Assembly (NCBI RefSeq): GCF_011752565.1
Contig: NZ_VWXK01000011.1
Coordinates: 62,001-126,000, forward strand
Direction of reading: 5' to 3'
Length of the DNA: 64,000 nt
Source of the DNA: Pantoea sp. Ap-967
GTDB taxonomy: Bacteria > Pseudomonadota > Gammaproteobacteria > Pseudomonadales > Pseudomonadaceae
In this document: in pieces, positions 59,611-64,000 of the stretch
How the letters are laid out: every line of letters starts with the position of its first letter
Position numbering within the stretch: the stretch's first letter is position 1
Notes under the pieces: model-generated
Seen by the model: the letters and a program-made list of their open reading frames with translations, nothing else
The model's database searches: none
Told to the model about the DNA's origin: nothing
Made by a program: the position numbers and the translations under genes

Positions 59611-59663
59611 GAAACGCTCCTCGTGAATGATCGATGAACGTCTCGGGGCGAACAAAATGCGCG

Positions 59664-59689
59664 CGCAGGGGCGCCCGGATGGCCCCTGC
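59664..59689 (-). terminator. riboswitch expression-platform hairpin
   Basis: GCAGGGGCC/GGCGCCCCTGC-type stem just after the FMN aptamer, followed by GCGCGCATTTTG on the transcript. Likely the ligand-dependent terminator. Confidence 0.55.
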
Positions 59690-59691
59690 TT

Positions 59692-59826
59692 TACGCCTTC
59701 TTTCATCCGGACTATGACCGTCGGCTCTGGAGTTGCACCAGATCTGCTGACCTCCGGCATGGCCGGAGCGCTCGCGGGCTCATCTTTCGATTTACCGCCG
59801 GTGGGGACTTTCACCCCGCCCTGAAG
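59692..59826 (-). promoter_or_regulatory. FMN riboswitch (RFN element)
   Basis: The minus strand reads the conserved RFN blocks: GGGCGGGGTGAAAGTCCCCA, CCGGCGGTAAATC, AAGATGAGCCCGCGAGCGC, GGTCAGCAGATCTGGTG, CCAGAGCCGACGGTCATAGT and CCGGATGAAAGAAGG. FMN binding shuts off the downstream ribB. Confidence 0.95.
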
Positions 59827-59858
59827 ACCGGGGCAGCATACAACATCTGTGCGCCCCC

Positions 59859-59888
59859 CGGTAGGCGCGAGCGCAGCTCGCGATCAGG
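59859..59888. repeat. REP-like element
   Basis: CGGTAGGCGCGAGCGCAGCT, a diverged copy between the riboswitch and the esterase gene. Confidence 0.55.
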
Positions 59889-59900
59889 GCCGATGCTGGC

Positions 59901-60833
<933 letters not shown>

Positions 60834-60859
60834 TCAGTACCGATTGAGCGTAAAGCGCC

Positions 60860-62206
60860 TTAACTTTCTAAACACTCCTCGCTCGCGGGCAGCAGTACAT
60901 GCAGGCACAGCCCGGGGTGCGCGTTGCTGGCCCAGAGCTTGCCGCCCTGCAGTTCGATGGCGCGGCGGGCGATGGCCAGCCCCAGGCCAAAGCCTGCACC
61001 ACTGTTTTCAAGGCGCTGGTAGGGCTTGAAGATGCGCTCAAGGTCCGCGTGCGGTACGCCGGGCCCCTGATCGCTGACGCGCAGGTGCCAGTAGCCTGCT
61101 TCACGCCAGCCATCGAGGCTGACCCGCCCGCCTGCGGGTGAGTGGCGGATGGCATTGCGCATCAGGTTTTCCAGCGCCTGGGCCAGGCTGTCGAGGTGCA
61201 CTTGCACCCGGCAGTCGGTGCCCAGCGAGCAGGGCAGGCGGGCAGGGGCCCAGCCGCTTTCGAAGCAGATGTCCTGGCACAGGGCCTCCCACACCGACAC
61301 CATCAGCACCGGCTCGGTGGCCAGCTGCGGTTGCTCGGTGTCCATCCAGGCCAGGTCCAGGGTGTCTTCGAGCAGCTTCTGCATGTCATTCACCTCACGT
61401 TCCAGGCGCTCGCGCAGTTGCGCTGGCGGCAGGTCGCTGTCATGGGCGATGCGCAGCCGCGCCAGGGGCGTGCGCAACTCGTGGGACAAGGTGCGCAGCA
61501 GCAGGCGCTGCTGCTCCAGGCTCTGGCGCAGGCGCCCGGCCATGTGTTCGAAGGCCTGGGCCAGCTCACCCAATTCGTCGCGGCGCTCTTGCAGGGGCAG
61601 GCCCGGGCTTTCCAGGTCGTCGGCGCGCAGGGCGTCGGCGCGGTCGCGCAGGCGGTTCAGCGGCACCACCAGGTGACGGTACAAGGCCAGGCCCAGCAGC
61701 AGCGCCAGCAGCGTGGGGGCCACACCGTGGGTGATGACGTGGGTCCAGGGCGTAAGGCCGGTGGGCAGCAGGCGCTCGGGCAATTGCAGCACCAGGCGGC
61801 CGGCCTCGGGGTGCTGCGGGAACTCGATGCTGACGTAGGGCAGCTCGTCCTGCAGGCGCCGGCTCATCGGCCAGTCGAGCTTGCGCATGAAGGTCAGGTG
61901 GCTGGCCTCCTCGGCGTCCAGCGGCGTGGTGCCGAGGCTTTGCAGGTGCGGGCCGAGCAACACCACCCAGGTGTCCTCGGCCTTTTCCAGCTGCCGGCGA
62001 AAGGCCTCGGCGCCGTTGGCGCCGCCCGCTTGCCAGGCGTCTTCGGCCTGCTGGGCGTAGCGCGCCAGGTAGTCCTGGTCGGCCTGGGACAGGAAGTAGG
62101 TGCTGCGTTCCACCGACAGGCCCCAGGTCCAGATCAGCCAGGTCAGCAGCAGGCAGAAGCTGACTTGCAGGGCGGCGAGTTTCCACAGCAGGGGGTGGCG
62201 ACGCAT
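60860..62206 (-). CDS. sensor histidine kinase of an iron-siderophore system
   Basis: 448 residues from ATG 62206, overlapping the regulator stop (TGATG). Two membrane helices enclose a periplasmic domain of about 120 residues; then HAMP, H242 in LSHELRTPLARLR, the N box (ENLMRNAIRHSP) and G boxes (VSDQGPGV, FGLGLAIA). PfeS-like by context: Fur-like box upstream of the operon, receptor gene divergent, esterase downstream. The ligand is not provable from sequence. Confidence 0.88.
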   Translation of the reverse strand: MRRHPLLWKLAALQVSFCLLLTWLIWTWGLSVERSTYFLSQADQDYLARYAQQAEDAWQAGGANGAEAFRRQLEKAEDTWVVLLGPHLQSLGTTPLDAEEASHLTFMRKLDWPMSRRLQDELPYVSIEFPQHPEAGRLVLQLPERLLPTGLTPWTHVITHGVAPTLLALLLGLALYRHLVVPLNRLRDRADALRADDLESPGLPLQERRDELGELAQAFEHMAGRLRQSLEQQRLLLRTLSHELRTPLARLRIAHDSDLPPAQLRERLEREVNDMQKLLEDTLDLAWMDTEQPQLATEPVLMVSVWEALCQDICFESGWAPARLPCSLGTDCRVQVHLDSLAQALENLMRNAIRHSPAGGRVSLDGWREAGYWHLRVSDQGPGVPHADLERIFKPYQRLENSGAGFGLGLAIARRAIELQGGKLWASNAHPGLCLHVLLPASEECLES

Positions 62207-62898
62207 CAGGCTTGTTCCGTGTTGACCAGCAGGTAGCCCTGGCCACGCACGGCCTGGATCTGCACATGCTGGGCGGCGATGTCGACCAGCTTGCGGCGCA
62301 GGTTGCACACGTGCACGTCAAGGCCGCGGTCCAGGCGGGTGTAGGCCCGGTGCAGCACGGTCTGGTAGAGGAACGGCTTGCTCAGGGCTTCACCGGGGTG
62401 GGCGCTCAAGGTGGCCAGCAAGCGAAATTCCGAGGCCGTAAGGCCTGCGGCCTTGCCCTGGTGCAGCACGTCCTGCAGGTCCTGGTCGAACACCAGCTGG
62501 CCGGTTTCGGCCTGCGCAGGGGTGTTGCGCCCGAAGGCCACGCGGCGCAGCAGGGCGTCCACCCGGGCATCCAGCTCGGCCAGGCTGAAGGGCTTGGGCA
62601 GGTAGTCGTCGGCGCCACGGGTAAAGCCGCTGATGCGGTCCTGCTCGGCGCCCAGCGCCGACATCAGCATCACCGGCACGGCCTGCTGGCGGCGCAGCTC
62701 GTCGAGCAGGCTGAGGCCGTCGATGCCCGGCAGCATGATGTCCAGCAGCACCAGGTCGAAGTGGCTCTGGCGCACCGCGCTCAGGGCCTGGGTGCCGGTG
62801 GCGCAGTCATGCACCTGGAAACCGCGGTTCAGAAAGTGGCGCTGCAGGTCTTGGCGCAGGCGGGGGTCATCTTCGACGAGCAGGAGAGAGGTGGGCAT
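62206..62898 (-). CDS. OmpR/PhoB-type response regulator
   Basis: 230 residues from ATG 62898. Receiver domain with D10, D11 and phosphoacceptor D53 in LVLLDIMLPG, then a winged-helix DNA-binding domain (LTASEFRLLATLSAHPGEAL, LDVHVCNLRRKL). An in-frame ATG at 62922 overlaps the Fur-like box and is less likely as start. PfeR-like; probable activator of the divergent receptor gene. Confidence 0.9.
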   Translation of the reverse strand: MPTSLLLVEDDPRLRQDLQRHFLNRGFQVHDCATGTQALSAVRQSHFDLVLLDIMLPGIDGLSLLDELRRQQAVPVMLMSALGAEQDRISGFTRGADDYLPKPFSLAELDARVDALLRRVAFGRNTPAQAETGQLVFDQDLQDVLHQGKAAGLTASEFRLLATLSAHPGEALSKPFLYQTVLHRAYTRLDRGLDVHVCNLRRKLVDIAAQHVQIQAVRGQGYLLVNTEQA

Positions 62899-62911
62899 CG
62901 GGCGTCTTGAA

Positions 62912-62926
62912 TGAGAATTCATATCA
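62912..62926. promoter_or_regulatory. Fur-like box
   Basis: TGAGAATTCATATCA matches 11 of the 14 fixed positions of the TGATAATnATTATCA Fur core. Located 14 bp before the response-regulator start. Confidence 0.6.
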
Positions 62927-63028
62927 GTTGGCGATCATCCCATTGTGGGCAGGCGAGGGCAATCGTCCCGTGCCCACGGCATGTGTTAAGAAGGTTAATC
63001 CTGCTGCACCCCTGGTTTTGCTCCGGTA

Positions 63029-63059
63029 TCGTTCGCAAAAAGCAACGTGTTTCGTTTGC
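63029..63059 (+). promoter_or_regulatory. direct repeats TCGTTCGC/TCGTTTGC
   Basis: Two near-identical octamers start 23 bp apart (63029 and 63052), about two helical turns, 32 bp before the receptor start. OmpR-type regulators bind such tandem repeats; a candidate site for the adjacent regulator. Confidence 0.4.
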
Positions 63060-63090
63060 GATTCAATATCATTTGGGCTAGGGGCGTGTC

Positions 63091-64000
63091 ATGAGTGGTT
63101 GCAAAGGTATGGGGAACCCGGGGCGGGTTCGTGGATGGCTGGTGCTGGGCTTGCTGGCGCCGTTTTCAGTGTCGGCACTGGCTGAAACGGTCGCGAACCA
63201 GGCTGCGGCCGACGGCTCGCTGGACCTGCCGGCACTGACCATCGAGGGCAACCGCCTGTACGACATGCTGCCCTCCGAAGCCACCGGCGGCTACAGCGTC
63301 GACGCTGCCACCGTGGGCACCAAGACGCCGGCTGCGCTCAAGGACATCCCCCAGTCGATCACCGTCTACACCCAGGACTACGTCAAGGACCGCCAGTTCG
63401 TGCACCTGGACGACCTGGCCAAGTACACCGCCGGCCTGCGTACCCTGACCAACGACAGTGGCCGTTCGTCGATCTACGCCCGTGGCTACGAGTACAGCGA
63501 GTTCAACATCGACGGCCTGCCGGCACCGATGGCCAGCATCTTCGGCACCGTGCCGTCATTGGCAGCCTTCGACCGGGTCGAGATCATGCGCGGCCCGGCG
63601 GGGCTGTTCAGCAGCACCAGCGAGCTGGGTGGCGTGGTCAACATGGTGCGCAAGCGCCCCACCGCCGAATTCCAGGGCCACATCGAGGGCAGCTATGGCA
63701 CCTGGGACACCAACCACGAGGAAATCGACCTGAGCGGGCCGCTGGATGAGGCCGGCCGCGTGCGTGGGCGCTTCATTGCCTCGCGTGACGACACCAATGG
63801 CGAGGTCGACTACAACGCCAACACCAGCAATAGCTACTATGGCGCGCTGGACATCGACCTGGACGCAGACACCACCCTGTCGTTCGGCCTGATCCACGAG
63901 GTGAAGAACATCACCCCGCACAACGGCTACCCGGCCACGTTGTCCGGCGAGGTGCCCGACTTCAGCCACTCGCGCTTCCTCGGTGCCGACTGGAACTACT
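63091..64000 (+). CDS. TonB-dependent siderophore receptor, partial (3' end outside window)
   Basis: 303 residues are visible from ATG 63091. Signal peptide (VRGWLVLGLLAPFSVSALA), then a TonB-box-like start (LPALTIEGNRLYD) and the plug with KDIPQSITVYTQDYVKDR, YARGYEYSEFNIDGLPAP, FDRVEIMRGPAGLFSSTSEL, GGVVNMVRKRPT. The plug resembles FpvA/FhuE-type hydroxamate or mixed-siderophore receptors more than enterobactin receptors. Divergent from the two-component system. Confidence 0.9.
   Translation, partial: MSGCKGMGNPGRVRGWLVLGLLAPFSVSALAETVANQAAADGSLDLPALTIEGNRLYDMLPSEATGGYSVDAATVGTKTPAALKDIPQSITVYTQDYVKDRQFVHLDDLAKYTAGLRTLTNDSGRSSIYARGYEYSEFNIDGLPAPMASIFGTVPSLAAFDRVEIMRGPAGLFSSTSELGGVVNMVRKRPTAEFQGHIEGSYGTWDTNHEEIDLSGPLDEAGRVRGRFIASRDDTNGEVDYNANTSNSYYGALDIDLDADTTLSFGLIHEVKNITPHNGYPATLSGEVPDFSHSRFLGADWNY

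Noticed and set aside
59611-59814. An N-terminal extension of RibB
   Set aside because: The sequence is a textbook FMN riboswitch with its hairpin; GAGGAG marks the ATG at 59610 as the real start.

Overview
The window is high-GC gammaproteobacterial chromosome of the Pseudomonas putida type. Evidence: the gene order nrdR-ribD-ribE-ribBA-ribH-nusB-thiL-pgpA; a selenocysteine formate dehydrogenase cluster next to selA-selB-selC; many REP palindromes of the P. putida kind (TAGGAGCGGGCTTGCCCCGCG); and OprG, DUF2790 and Zur-box features typical of the genus.

Left arm, 1 to about 10.7 kb: an AT-richer, loosely packed accessory island. It holds a PIN-domain protein, a small conserved protein, an AbrB/MazE-like antitoxin, a translationally coupled pair (TIR-like/PD-(D/E)XK fusion plus a second PD-(D/E)XK protein), a HEPN protein whose gene directly follows a tRNA-like sequence, a second HEPN-like protein, and a winged-helix/PD-(D/E)XK protein behind a perfect palindrome. 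Nucleases of several folds, gene remnants and long gaps suggest a defence-type island. No integrase, transposase or CRISPR array is visible, so its boundaries are not defined. This is the least explained part of the window.

10.7 to 19.1 kb: REP elements, a frameshifted EamA exporter, a secreted protein, a TetR regulator with a palindromic operator, a DUF1348 gene with a decayed partial duplicate upstream, the cyanate cluster cynR/cynT-cynS, a DUF2790 protein, an HSL-type esterase and a GlcG/HbpS-like protein.

19.3 to 28.5 kb: a complete selenocysteine module. fdoG carries an in-frame UGA with a SECIS-like hairpin, followed by fdoH, fdoI, fdhE, selA, selB and tRNA-Sec (selC). selD is not in the window.

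28.6 to 44.7 kb: L-asparaginase, an AGCS symporter divergent from an XRE-type regulator, a TauE-type permease next to a clavaminate-synthase-like Fe(II)/2OG oxygenase, two coupled SDR proteins, an HxlR/MFS pair, OprG, a Zur-box-preceded zinc cluster (ZrgA-like protein, ABC ATPase, FtsX-like permease, DUF3299 protein), CnoX, a methyltransferase and a lipoprotein.

44.8 to 59.8 kb: riboflavin and isoprenoid genes. nrdR, ribD, ribE, ribBA, ribH, nusB, thiL and pgpA are followed by ribA, a cobalamin-binding protein, btuB, dxs, ispA, xseB and an FMN-riboswitch-controlled ribB. The clustered RibBA has lost the GTP cyclohydrolase II zinc site; stand-alone RibA keeps it.

59.9 to 64 kb: an iron-siderophore locus with a periplasmic esterase, a two-component system behind a Fur-like box, and a TonB-dependent receptor cut by the window edge.
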